From contig NC_088171.1 in NCBI RefSeq assembly GCF_028769735.1, positions 132,139,533 to 132,203,532 of the forward strand: DNA of 64,000 nucleotides, given 5' to 3'. This document shows, in pieces, positions 12,901 to 54,464 of this stretch (its first letter is position 1; every line of letters begins with the position of its first letter). A model generated the notes under the pieces. That model did not search any database, was not told where the DNA came from, and saw only the letters and a list, made by a program, of their open reading frames with translations. The position numbers and the translations under genes are program-made. The stretch is from Zonotrichia leucophrys gambelii (Eukaryota; Chordata; Aves; Passeriformes; Passerellidae).

Positions 12901-15339
12901 AGTTCAATCAATACTCTTAACCTCAAGAAAGTTACATTGTGAAATTGGACTTTCATCTTTACTGATGGAGTCTCAGCCTTTCCTGCTTAAATAAATAAAA
13001 TTGCCTCTAGCTGAGGACCTGCCTAACTGAGATAATGGAGATATTAAGGGATAGCAAAACTGTGAGATTTGCCAACTAATTTTGCAAAAAGAAAACAACA
13101 TACACATTTCCCCCTTCTCCGGGAAACACTTCTAGTTTGTTTTCTAAACCATACATGCATTATAACAGGGAAATAATATTCTATTCAGCTTTAGGTTAAA
13201 TTATATTTAATGTTGTAATGAATTTCAACAGAGACATATTGAAAACGAATATAAAGAATTCAGTTCTGAAAATACAGACTACAAAAATACCAAAACACAA
13301 GAGAGCTTGTGAAAAATAGCAAAATATATACAATCTGAGTTGGGAGCTAAGATGTACAGCTAACTTTACAATATCTGAGGTCAGGGTCCTAAGAAAAAAG
13401 CAGTATCATCACACAGATGAACATCTGAAGAGGACATCTTGTCCACATCTCTGCCTGACAGTGGGACCAGTTATACCAGTGCCAGTTTTGATAAGTGCTT
13501 CACCAACCAGTCCCAAAAGATTACAAGGGTGGAGACTGCAGAGCCTGTCCAGGCCGTTCAGATCAGTATTTAGTCACTGCTGGTGAGAGAAGGTTTGTTC
13601 TGAACCCTTAATCCCTGCCTGTAACTCCATCCCTCACTTTGTCCCATGCACAACGGGAAGAATTTGATCCCCCATTCTTTGTAGCCACATTTTTAATATA
13701 CTGTTCTTATTCCTGTCTCCAGCCTCCTTTCACCCAAATAAGTAATGCTAATGCCTTCAGCAGGCCTGGGGGAGCTGTTTTCACATTGCTTCTCTTCACT
13801 CTGCAGTTTTTGAGCAAATTGTTAGTTTTAAGTTTTTGCTGAAGTTTTATGATTACCCTGTAGAGAACACTTGGAAAAATACAAAGACATCCCAAACAAG
13901 AAGACCATTTGTGCAACCCAACATGAAGTTTGCTTTTGCAAAAGCATTTCATTATTTTTGCATTCAGTTTGTGATTTATATTTCCAAACCTCTTCCAGCC
14001 CACTGCTTCCCATCCCTTCATTGTCTGTCTCTATTTGCACACTTGAGATACTCCTGCACAGTTAATAGGCAAAAATTCTATTCCCTCATCACTTCCCTAG
14101 TGGTTTATATAGGCTAATTTTCCTTATGCATAACTACTAATTTGTAATTGTGCTACATAATTAAAGGCAGAACTATTTTCTCAGAAGGAAAATTTGAAAA
14201 TACCATTGAAGAGTATCTTGCATCAATTAATCATGTTCAATGTAGTCATGTTTACAAACAGCAATTTTAAAAAAAGGCCCTGTCAAATACTTCAGACTGT
14301 AACAGTATGAAGTTTTCCAGGATAAAATGTAAATCTAGATTACTGTGGCTGGAGTGAGCAGGGGAGGGTTGCACCAAGGAAAGAGAAGGGCAAAAATCAT
14401 GGAAGAACTAAAGGAGGAAACATTGAGTTTTTAAAATTAAACACTAGAAACGAGATTATCACTTTCCTTGTCTGGAAGACTTTTTCTACTTTGTCACCCC
14501 ACCACCCTCTTTTGTTCTTTCTTCCCTTGTACTTTCAGTGATACCAAGGCACTATTGTGGATTTGGGTTCATGGTCACTAAAAAACTCCTACAGCACCAC
14601 CTACCTAAAGCGTCTGTATTCCTCAGTTCTGCAATATTCATTTTGAACGTGCCAAAGAACCAATCCAAATTTAGCTTCATACATCTCTGTTTCAGGGCTT
14701 CCTTCCCCCTTTCTTCACTACAAATGAGGATTTTAATTGCCATGGAAAGGTGCAGTGATCTACCCCTGTGCCTGAAGCCCAGTCCCAGGGCAGGCAGGGA
14801 GAGTCAGGGCTGCTAAAGGACAGCAGTTATTTAGGAGCACGTATAGCATCTGATTTCTCTGGTGAGAGTGAGAGCTGTGGTGCTGGGTTACTGGTATAGT
14901 CCAGAGAGCTCAAACTTCCAGCTCTGACTGACCCTCTCTTAGAGCAGACAAGGCACTGGGTCTTAACTACAGCTCACATTACTTTTCTTGCAGAGAAGAC
15001 AGACACCAAGAAGGGTGGGGAGAGCATGAAGTGGCAATATGAAAGTAGGAGCACAGGAGAGAGGCTAACTGCATTTCTCATTTTCTGAGTACGAAGTGTG
15101 ATCAAAGTTGAAAATGCCTACTCCTGTAAGCCTTTTAAAATTTAAATACTTCAGTGCATAGGAAAAGCCTACAAGATAAGAATCAGAGACAAAGCATTTA
15201 ACATCCCACACATTTTTACAAAGTTACAGCAGCTTTTTTCTTAGATAATCCATTTTACATTCCTAATTATTTCTGCACTGTGTAAAATATGCCTGCATAT
15301 AAAGTTTACAGTGACTTCTTTTGCAGAGATTAGACAAAT
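6961..15339. other. Intergenic, downstream of ESRP1
   Basis: Contains the heptamer satellite at 8955-9023. A 185-codon minus-strand open frame (9347-9904) was examined and looks like chance. From about 12760 onward the sequence becomes markedly AT-rich and resembles UTR or intron, but no exon was recognised. Confidence 0.5.
8955..9023. repeat. Heptanucleotide microsatellite (ATTCTTT)n
   Basis: 69 bp of ATTCTTT repeated almost ten times without interruption. Because 7 is coprime to 3, all three frames read the same 7-residue cycle (FFILYSL), which produces a spurious open frame. Confidence 0.97.
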
Positions 15340-17304
15340 ATATACAAGACAAAAGATTTTTTTTATTAAAATGTCAAATGCAAAAATTAGAGGTTGAAAA
15401 CCACTTGAATTACAAAGAACTATTTTAAACTGTGCGCAAAATTATGTAAAAAAGACTTTTTTGCTATTTCAAAGAACAAAAGAGATCAGACTTTGTAGGT
15501 TCAGGCTCAACAATTTTTGTGTTAAGAGCAGCTTAATACTTTACCAAGCAGAAACCCTCAAGGATTTGCACAATTTCAGCACCTGTGCTCGCAGGGAAGG
15601 GCTTAGTGGTCTGTGTGTGCACGTCTGAAAATTGTGCCATGAACTTTAAAACAGTAACAGATCCATTTGGTCACTTCCAGAGTTCTGGTGGTTTTTCTCT
15701 TGAGCACAACTGGCTTGAGAAGCAGAAAAGCTGGAAACAATCAAAATCTCCATCTAGGCTTGCTGTGTTTGTTCAAAACATCAGAAAGGGTAGAGGGATC
15801 TGCATGAAAGAGTTGTGCAGGTCACTGAACACCATGATAAAAGCAAATATTAATTTCTTGATTTCCTAAATTAAAGATCTTTCCAGAAGAACCAAAAGCT
15901 TTCGCTTTCACCTTGCGCACACACAGTTTTAACGACGTTTTCTACTAAAGTTAAGAGTGCTTCAATAAGAGTATACCTGAATTCATTCACTATTACATGA
16001 CCTTTTACCTTTGGAGGTGAAACTTTAAAATCAAGTCTAACATGGCAATGCCATTGCTATGTCTCAGAGCCTTGTTTGAGCCACTTTCCTGTCTCTGGGC
16101 CAACACAGGCAACTAGCACTGCTAAGCTGTACACTGGCTGAAAACAAAGACAAACCCCATGAGTTTTTCCAGCTGGATCAGGAAGCTTCCTGATCTAGTC
16201 ACTGGATGGCAACACAATAAATGGATGGGAAGTGATGCAGTACAGTTTAGGCCAGGAGTCCACTAAGCAGCCAATTATGGCTCTGTCAGTGCAGGGACAG
16301 GATTTAGCTTCATCAATCCAGCCAAAGGCCTGCTGTTAGACAACAAGCTGAGATGGTCACTTAGACACATGCAAAAGTAGCACACTTGGAGCAGATGACA
16401 GTGAGGTGATGCTGCAGGTAAAGCTTTTGACCAGAAGAAGATTATACCCTGGGCTAAGATGTCTGTGTCAAAAGCAGAAGAATTAGGAAAAACAGACAGT
16501 TTTGTTGCTATTTTTCAGATGGAAGGCTGAGAAAAGGAATAGAGGAAAGAAAGGGGGGTAAAAAAAAATCTAATAACTTTGTTAACTACATATTTTTTTC
16601 AAAGACTAGAGATTACAGAAGCATTTTTTGCAAATACATTTCTATATCTTCCTCTAAGACTATGAGCCTTGCAGTTCAACTTGCATTTTTCTGCACAAAT
16701 GCTTTCTGGGTGACTTCACCCTTTGTTCCTATACAGAAGATCAAGTAATCCAAACTTGAAAGGCTGAAGCAGCCTGATCAGAAAGCTCACAAAAGCAAGA
16801 GAGTAGCTGCTATTATACAAACTACTTCATTGCTGCAATTTTACATCAGTGTGAAGCTTAGATATTGGATTCTGTAGTTACCTACGAAAGTGGCTTATTC
16901 TGTCTAACCAACACCTCATTTTAGTGCATTGCTAGGAGAGTAACATCATCTCCACACTTTGCTCCACAGAGAAAACTGGCTCTGAGAAGCTTCCTGCAGG
17001 CTCTCAGTACTGCTACTAAAGCTTAAAGTAGCATGCATTTGAAGCCCTGGGAAACATACAGAGCAGCGGCCCTTAAGATGACTGGAGTAGTTAAAATCCT
17101 TTAAATTATGGCTTTCATAGGGTTTTACATATTGTAGTGTAACATTCTGGACACAGCAAAGTGTAGCCACCTTCTCAGGGCAGCAAGTGACAAATTATGT
17201 TGAGTATGGTGGTTATCTGAATAAAACACCATGATACCCACAAGCCCTATCTCCTGGGGTTTGTTATCCTTACCTTCACTAAGGAAGTCTAACTGCTGGG
17301 GCCT
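15340..17304 (-). other. ESRP1: Probable ESRP1 3' UTR
   Basis: AT-rich, repeat-free sequence follows the ESRP1 stop. The only clear minus-strand AATAAA I noticed between 12700 and 17300 is at 15362-15367. It is followed on that strand by a GU-rich stretch (TTTTGTCTTGTATATATTTG), as expected for a cleavage site near 15340. The 3' UTR would be about 2 kb. The end is inferred from the signal alone. Confidence 0.45.
15362..15367 (-). terminator. ESRP1: Candidate ESRP1 polyadenylation signal (AATAAA)
   Basis: The minus-strand hexamer AATAAA is followed within 30 nt by U/GU-rich sequence. It lies about 1.9 kb beyond the ESRP1 stop and is in the right orientation. No transcript data are available, so alternative ends are possible. 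Confidence 0.4.
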
Positions 17305-47430
<30,126 letters not shown>

Positions 47431-47721
47431 CGTGCCACCGCACCGGGCCAGCAGAGAGGATAAAAAGAAGGAAAGGGAGAAGAGGGGAAAGAGAAGAAGC
47501 CGGAAACTTTCCTTGCCCCAGGCGCTTCCAAGCGAGACCCAAGCGGCAGAACCCCCAGCGGCAGCCGCACTCCCCAAGGACCTGGCCCTGGCGCGGGGGA
47601 GGCGCACGGCTCCCCCTCTTTCCCACCCCTTTCCCCGAGGTGGGTGTAGCCGCTCCCGCACTAACTGCACTCCTGGGAAAGGCGCAATGGCTGCGAGCTT
47701 TTCTGCGCGGGGCCGCGGCAG

Positions 47722-47766
47722 CACCTGCCCGCCCCCGGCCCACGTGGTGCAGGTAACACACACCTG
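47722..47766 (-). promoter_or_regulatory. ESRP1: E-box cluster (three ZEB-type E2 boxes and one CACGTG)
   Basis: CACCTG is at 47722-47727, CACGTG at 47741-47746, CAGGTA at 47750-47755 and CACCTG at 47761-47766, about 290-340 bp upstream of the ESRP1 ATG. CACCTG and CAGGTA are ZEB1/ZEB2/SNAI-type sites. It is established that ZEB factors repress ESRP1 during epithelial-mesenchymal transition, so function here is a reasonable inference. Confidence 0.6.
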
Positions 47767-47839
47767 GCGCCGCCGCCCATTGGCCCCGCCGGGCGGGGAC
47801 GTGGCAGCGCGCCGGGGGCGGCAGCCGGAGTGCGGGGCC

Positions 47840-47909
47840 GGGATTGCGGGGATGGGATTGCGGGGCTGGGATTGCGGGCGGGACGCCCGGCGCGGACCGG
47901 GATTGCGGA
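47840..47909. repeat. GGGATTGCGG short repeats in the ESRP1 upstream region
   Basis: Four copies of GGGATTGCGG start at 47840, 47854, 47868 and 47899 (spacings 14, 14 and 31). G-rich direct repeats within the CpG island. Confidence 0.8.
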
Positions 47910-48976
47910 GATGTTGTGGGGGCGCGACTGTGGAGGAGCAGCCCCGGGCCCCTGAGGAGCCTCAGCGTGCCCGGAGCCTGGCGAGCCGCGCCTTCCGCCG
48001 GCGAGGTGCGCTGCACCGGGATGGTGCAACTCCTGAGCGACGGGGCGGGATCGCCCGGTCCTGCCGGGACTTGCCGTAGAGGGCACTTCTGCTCCTGCCC
48101 TGCTCCGGCAGCTCCGTCCCCAGGACGGACGGGCAGGGGAGATGGCCACGCCGCTCGTAACAGCCCCGGCGGGTCCCCCGCTTTGGTCGGGCCCGGAGGG
48201 GCCAGCGTGGTGCCAGGGAGCGCTGTGTCGGCGTGCGGACCGGCTGCCCCCGGAGCAGCTCCGAGGGAGACCAGCGGCTCAGGGCAGTAATGCCTTTTCC
48301 TCTGTCCTCCCTAAGGCAGCGGCATCGCAGCTTCTCTACGGTTCTGGCACGGCGGATCAAGTCGTGTGTTAACAGCTGGCTGGTTTGGCTGTCGCAGCCT
48401 TCCCTTGATGAGCCGGCGATTTTGGTTCTTTTGACAATCTCTGTTGTTCTATGGTAAAATCTCTATTTTAAAATCTCTTTTTTAAATGCATAATTCTCCA
48501 ACACAAATTTTTTTCATGACAAATCACAGAACGCAGACTAAACGGCACTAACTTTCTGCAGGGAAGTCCTGTAATATACTTAATTCTTTAGGACCTCAAT
48601 TGTTCATTTCCAACTTCATTGAGATGCTGCTTCTTGAAATTTTTACTGAGATCACAGACTCATGGAATATACTGAATTAGAGGGTGATGCCCTTTGAGTT
48701 TTGCCTTTTTTTTTTAATATGTTCTCTGTGTTCTTCACACATATATTTGTAACTCTGTCACCTATTCAATTAATAGCTAGTTTTCCCAGTACTTTTCCAT
48801 GGCCTTTCCCTAAGCAGAAAGACAAAACAAACTCCAGAGCTCTAAGCCCTGGGGGGTACAAGGCCCCAGCGGTTCTGGTTCTTGGTTCTTCCTGGGAACC
48901 AAGGCCGAGAATGACTCTTGGAGATACATTCTCATGGACAAAGTACAGCCAGTGCTGAAGGGGGGGCTCCAGAGAA

Positions 48977-48988
48977 GGGGGGGGGGGG
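48977..48988. repeat. Poly-G run (12)
   Basis: Twelve consecutive G in the ESRP1-VIRMA intergenic region. Such runs are prone to sequencing-length errors. Confidence 0.9.
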
Positions 48989-49194
48989 AATTGAATCATC
49001 ACTTGTCCTTCTAATTAGTGCTTTTAATAAATTTTGCTAATTTCCTAAAACCTACAGAAATGTACTCACCCCTGGAGGAGGTAGGTTTTTGTGGAAGTTT
49101 TCCATAACTGCCCCTGAAGGCCTTCATTAAAGATCCTCTTTTATATTACCTCCTTACTAAAATTATCTTGAGTTTCAGTTCCAGGTTGGGAAAT

Positions 49195-50225
49195 AGGCAA
49201 CAAGGGGACCCATCAGGATCATTGAGTACAACTCCTGGCCCTGTGCAGGAAACCCCAAGAATCATACCATGTGCCTGAGAGTGTTGTCCAAATGCTTCTT
49301 GAACTAATGAAGGCTTGGTATTGTGACCACTTCCCTGGGGATCCTGTTCCAGTGCCCAGGAACCCTCTGGGTGAAAAGCCTTTTCTTGATATCTAACATA
49401 GACTTCTCCTGACTCAGCTTCATGCTGTTTCCTCAAGTTCTTGTCACTGGTCACAAGAATGAAGAGATACGCACTTGCTCCTTGTGAGGATGTTGAGGAC
49501 AGTCTCAGGACAGATGTTGAGGTCTTGCCTCAGTCTCTTCCTTTCTTTTCAGCTGCTCCTAATCAAGTTTTCCCTCAAGACCTTTCACTATTCTGATAGC
49601 CCTCCTTTGGACACTCTCTAAGAGGTTTACATCTTTCTTACATTGCAGTGATCAAAATGTCAAAAATGCTGGAGGTGAGGCTGCCCCAGAGCAGAGCAGG
49701 ACAATCCCCTCCCTTGCCTGGCTGGTGATGCTGTGCCTGATGCCCCCAGACATGGTTGGCCCTCCTGGCTGCCAGGGCACTGCTGGCTCATGTTCCCCTT
49801 TCCACTGACCAGGACCCCCAGGTTCCTTTCTGTGGTGCTGCTCTCCAGCCTCTCATTCCCCAGGCTGTCTGTACATCCAGGATTGCCCCATCCCAGTGCA
49901 GAATCTGGCACTAACCTTTGTCAAACTTCATACAGTTGGTGATTGCCCGTCTCTCTTAATTTGTCAACATCCCTCAGCAGGGCCTCTGTGCCCTCAAAGG
50001 AGTTGATAGCTCCTTCCAATTTGGTGCTGTTGGCAAATGTACTTAGTATGTCTTTGAGTTCCAAGTCTTTAATGAAGACATTGAAAATAACTGGGCCAAG
50101 GATGGAGCCTTGTGGAACCCCACTAGTGACAGGTTGCCAGCCTGATGTCACCCCATTCACTATAACTCTTTGCACCTGACCTGTGAGCCAGTTGCTCACC
50201 CAACATGTCAGTTCCTTGTTCAATG
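49195..50225 (-). mobile_element. CR1 LINE copy with degenerate reverse transcriptase
   Basis: Read on the minus strand, this copy of about 1 kb contains RT-like SGVPQGSILGPVIFNVFIKD followed by FANSTKLEG. Functional CR1 has FADDTKL there, so the catalytic aspartates are lost. Then come NLGVLV, NMSQQC and VQRRA motifs of the ORF2 C terminus and a 3' tail ending near 49195. The frames are broken by several indels. It is 5'-truncated and dead, and lies between ESRP1 and VIRMA. Confidence 0.88.
49921..50223 (-). pseudogene. CR1 reverse transcriptase fragment (inactive)
   Basis: An open stretch of 100 codons retains the RT palm motif SGVPQGSILGP and the block FANSTKLEGAI. The FADD to FANS change and frame breaks downstream make it non-functional. 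It is a remnant of the surrounding CR1 copy, not a host gene. Confidence 0.85.
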
Positions 50226-53200
50226 TCTAGCTGTGTGCTGGACATTTCAATGAAGGTGTGCCTTGTGTATTTCTTCATCACTATTCCTTATATATACTGC
50301 TGCAGGTTCACAGCTTGCATCACCTTTTATTAGCACAAACACATTTGTTTGTCAGGAAAGGAGCAGATGTGTTTCACCACTGCTGGGGATCCTGTCAGTC
50401 ACTGACTTGTCCCCATAGTGCCTGGCATCCTCTTCCTGCCCTGCTGTGGTTTGGTGTAGCCTGGTTCTCCTTGTGGGGGCTGCTACCAAATTCCAGCATG
50501 GCTGGAGTAATTTTCACTCTCTTTGGTCTGAGATTTCAAAATTGACATTCACTAGTAGCAGCGACTGCAGTTTAAGGGCTTAAAATGTCAAATTAATCCC
50601 TGCAGTTTTTAAAAGCAGTAGCTGAAATTTTTCATGTGAATCCAGTATCAGGAAACAACTAAGATAATTGTACCCTATTTGTCCAAGGTTTAGAGCACCT
50701 GGTTTTCTTTGTGCATTTGTCTTCTCACTTTTGATGCACAGAGTAAAACATTTGTGAAGGTCTGGGGTGTTTGTCCTCAGTAGTGGCTGCAGGTGATCTG
50801 TACTCAGCATCTGAGTGATGTTGGTCCTCACACAGGGAGTTTGTGATCTCTGCTTAGGCTGGAGCAGCAGGATTCAATGGCATAGGATTTCTTTGTGCAG
50901 TTTCCCTTTCAGGTCTGAGTTTACTGCAACTTCTTAGAAAAACATTTATACTTTAGTACAAAAATTGAGCACATTTCTGAAATTACTTCACAGTGGAGCA
51001 TGCCAGACAGAGAGTTCTGGCTTGGCTGGCTGCTTGTCTTTCAGTGAAACTTAATCATATTTCTTAGGCAGTTTCTTTCTCAGTGCCAGCTTGGCTTTTG
51101 TGATGCAGCCCTTGTCTTTGTGAGAATGGTTTTTGGATGGGCACCTGTTCCTTTACTCTAGTGATTTGTTGTGTTCTGGCTTACGCACTTTTTTTTTCTT
51201 CTCTTCTGCCTTATTGTTTCATCCTATGTCTCTGTCCATCTAGGAGCATGAGAGTTCCCAAATTATTGCTACAGCAGGCTGCATTATGTACAGTAACCCC
51301 TTTTAAAAGTGAAACCGTACCCTGAAAGTATTTTAAATTCCCATTATGTATTTTGGGTTACTGGCTAACCCTTGTTTCATTTACTCATTTGTTTATGAAG
51401 CTGCTTTTGCTATTGCCACTGTAGAGCCATTACCTTTTATTTTTCTCCTTCTTGGCTAATATATTCCCTAAAACACCTGTTTTCCAGTCACAATTCCCAT
51501 TCCACCCTCTTTCTTGCATGCTTGCAGCATCTGGTCTAACATGCACCAGCGGGTCAGGTTCCTGTGTTGTGTTGCCCACGCCCTTGGCATTTGTGTATTC
51601 CCATTCCAGTTGCTTGTCCCAGGCCATTCCGTTGTCCTGGGACTGGTTAAGGATGGTCTTTGCATGAAGTGTCACCTTCCAGATGACATGGGCACCAGTA
51701 CAGGAAGGTACTGGCCTGCTCTGAAGCAGGGTGATCTCTCAGGGCTCCTCGCAGCACGCTGTTGCTGTACTCATCTCCTCTCTGGCAGTCCTTTTGTTTC
51801 CTGCCTGCTGTATGTCTGCCCAGCCCTTTTGCCAATCTCAGTGTAACCGTTTTTTTCTGTCATTTTTCTATTAGCTCCGGTGATTTCCCACCACGTGTTC
51901 TTTTGTTCCATTTACGGTAACAGGGCAGTTCTGAAACAACTCACACCCTTCTTCTTGCCAAGGAGCTCACACCCCCCGCCCCCAACACTGCAAGAGACTC
52001 TTATTTATTTCCTCCATTTTTCTGAAGCTTCCTTCTTTCACCCATTGATCCCCTTCCTAACAAACAACCTGTGACTTTGCACTCCTCAATATGTCCAGAT
52101 TTTTTCTGCCAATTCTGCATCTCCCACCCTGCTCTATTCCTCTACAGGAATTCACCCCAATACCACCTGCAACTGTTATCCTTTCCAGCACAGCAGACCT
52201 TTGGCCTCTGACAAGTATCCCACCCATATCACTTTTTCCCAGTTTCCCTCCAGAATATCAACTTCTTACAACTGAAATTGGAGAATCAGCTCTGTCATTC
52301 TTTTTTGAATGTGTTAATGTTTGCTACCAGTTTTTTTAATGTCTCTAAGATAACTGCTGTTCGTAACCAAATTCTGTTATCTCTGCTTTCATCAGTGGAG
52401 AAAATACCCCCCAAAATACCCAAATTACTTCTTGATATCATGCAACTGTGTGACATTCAAGCACTGCTGTTCTTGCAGCAAGGAGATGCCTGACCTGTAA
52501 GCCCAGCCATGTTCTGAAGTCAATGACACTGCATTCAGAGCCATCTAAATGGAATCCTGCAAAGACGATTCTGTTCACATCCAGAGCTGCAGCTGTTCCC
52601 AGCAGCGAGGGAGTCACTGCAGATAAAAATGCAGAGCTGGAATTCCCCTGCCAGTTACCAAAGACTCACAGGCTGACCTGGTTGCAGTACTGTTGCAGGC
52701 TGTCCCAGCAGAGAAGCCATTTGATAGGGACTGCGCTCCTCTGGCACACACAGTGATGGAGTGTTGTGAAGCTACTGCCCCACAGAAGTCTCCAAAGAGC
52801 CCCTAAACATGATCAAAGCAAGCTATGCCAACTGTAAAAAGGCATTGTGCTACTCTAGTAAAATACATATAAAGGGTTTTTTCTTCTTTTCTGCATAAAG
52901 CTATTGTATTTTACTTCAGGAGTTTTATCTGGTAATTCATAAGGATGAGATAGGCATCCATGCTGGGGCAAGAATAACAGCAGGGAAATCTACCAGCATG
53001 GCAAAGGACGCCCCTTGTTTTTCAAATTGTGAAATATTTCTTTAAAGGGATTTGTACTTTAACTACATCTGTTCAAATAGCATGAGGCAGAACCATGTTT
53101 TCAGTGAACTGGGAAGAAATTCTAGCTGATGAGTATCCCTGTACTGCCACAAAACACCTCTTCAGGTGTGCCAGTAGAACTCTTAGGGGAATTGCATGCT

Positions 53201-54051
53201 GTGCTTTGGGGAATTGCATGTTGGCTCCCCAACACGTGCTGTGGGGATGGGAACTTCCTGAACTAGTTTCACCACCACAAATGGATGTATTGAACCACAG
53301 CTTTGTTTAAAGTGATGCAACATTTTCATGTGGAGTACTACCTAGAGGACTGCTGCTCTTGTTGTAAGTGAAAGTTTGGAGTGCTGAGAGAGCAGCAAGC
53401 TCAGCTACTGAAACAGAAAAGGGGCTTGTGAAGTCCTGATACACACATAAACCAGTGTATTTCATAAGCAGCTGTTTCAGACACAAGAGGCAGATAGCAA
53501 GGGATAATTATCCCCGTTAAGTAAAATGCAGGTATTTGGCTAAGGCTTCCATCTAGAGATGTGACACATCTTTTTACAGCTTCCTCCAAAGGCACATGGT
53601 GCAGCTGTGCTGTCAGGCATAGAGCTCGTACAGAAAACTTGTGTAACCAGCATCGCTTGCGTAAGATTAATTCCACATCATTCTCCTGGCCACGGGCTGG
53701 CTTTGGCTTCGTGGCGTCCCCAGTGCTTGTCCAGCTTGGCTGCTGTTGCAGAAGGCAATGGATGCTAAACGAGTACGTCTGGCGTTGCGGAAAGGTTGAA
53801 AGAAAGGAATTGTGCCTCACGAACTTGAGAGAAGCGACAAGTTCTTCACCTGAAAAGAGTTGCTTTAAGCATGGGAAAAGCTACAAAGGAAATTTCTTAG
53901 GCGGGGCTGAAATTAACCAGCACCGGGCTTGTGAAACCGAGCGGAGGCAAAGGCTCGGCGCGGACTGCGGTGACGCCCAGCGGGGACGGGGCTCTGTGGA
54001 GAGCGGGGACACCGCCCCGGTGCTCCCAGCCCCGTTTGCGGCCCGAGTTGT

Positions 54052-54118
54052 AGCAGGTGAAAGGTTGGACTCGACGATCTCAGAGGGTTCTTCCAGCCTA
54101 ATTAATTCTATGACTCCG
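54052..54118 (+). mobile_element. CR1 3' tail remnant upstream of VIRMA
   Basis: AGGTTGGACTCGACGATCTC followed by TTCTTCCAGCCTAATTAATT and TCTATGA is the CR1 3' terminus. Only about 65 bp remain, 280 bp before the VIRMA ATG. Confidence 0.88.
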
Positions 54119-54202
54119 TGAGTGCTGAAGCAACCCAAGCTCCGTCTCCCCTGACGGCGCAAGGGGCGGCAGAACCCGCCCGGCCCTCGCCCTCCGCTCG
54201 CC

Positions 54203-54328
54203 CTCAGCCCCGCCCTGCCCTCAGCCCCGTCCCGCCCTCAGCCTCGCCCTCAGCTCCGCCCCGCTCTCAGCACCGCCCTCAGCCCAGCCCCGCCCTCAGC
54301 CCAGCCCCGCCCTCAGCTCCGCCCTCAG
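54203..54328. repeat. C-rich minisatellite upstream of VIRMA
   Basis: Nine CTCAG cores in a CCGCC-rich background start at 54203, 54220, 54237, 54249, 54266, 54278, 54295, 54312 and 54324. Spacings are 17, 17, 12, 17, 12, 17, 17 and 12, so the unit is 12 bp with an optional 5-bp block. The minus strand is G-rich. It ends about 20 bp before the ETS sites. Confidence 0.9.
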
Positions 54329-54339
54329 CCCCTCCGCGC

Positions 54340-54410
54340 CCCGCGCGGCCCGGAAGCGCTCTCGCGCGCGCCGGAAGCGCGTCCCCCGCGGCCCGGCCAA
54401 GATGGCGGCT
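54340..54410 (+). promoter_or_regulatory. VIRMA: VIRMA core promoter motifs: two ETS sites and YY1 at the start codon
   Basis: CCGGAAG (ETS/GABPA type) occurs at 54350-54356 and 54371-54377, 21 bp apart. The YY1 motif CCAAGATGGCGGC overlaps the ATG. There is no TATA box. This combination is typical of TATA-less housekeeping promoters whose start site lies just upstream of the coding start. Confidence 0.65.
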
Positions 54411-54464
54411 GATGCCGCCACCGAGCTGCTGTTCCTGGACACGTTCAAGCACCAGAGCGCGGAG
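54402..54464 (+). CDS. VIRMA: VIRMA coding exon 1 (start codon)
   Basis: Encodes MAADAATELLFLDTFKHQSA plus E (21 codons), matching the vertebrate VIRMA N terminus. The start context CCAAGATGG is a strong Kozak sequence and coincides with a YY1 motif (AAGATGGCGGC). The donor is GAG|GTAAAA, phase 0. The exon sits in a CpG island and is followed by a 2.57-kb intron. Confidence 0.95.

Larger units (their letters stand above)
47431..48300 (-). promoter_or_regulatory. ESRP1: ESRP1 CpG-island promoter region
   Basis: Strongly CpG-rich sequence upstream of the ESRP1 ATG, with no TATA box on the minus strand. It contains a minus-strand CCAAT box (47779-47783) beside GGGCGG GC-boxes, a cluster of E-boxes at 47722-47766, and four copies of GGGATTGCGG between 47840 and 47909. 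The start site is not determinable from sequence; it is probably within about 300 bp of the ATG. Confidence 0.75.
48301..54051. other. ESRP1-VIRMA intergenic region
   Basis: Apart from the CR1 copy (49195-50225) and the G12 run, I saw no gene. Open frames around 51500-52500 are short, overlap one another in several frames and show no family match. Confidence 0.5.

Noticed and set aside
51514..52493. Overlapping open frames between ESRP1 and VIRMA
   Set aside because: Several frames are open at once, none with a family signature or splice partners. No support for a gene.
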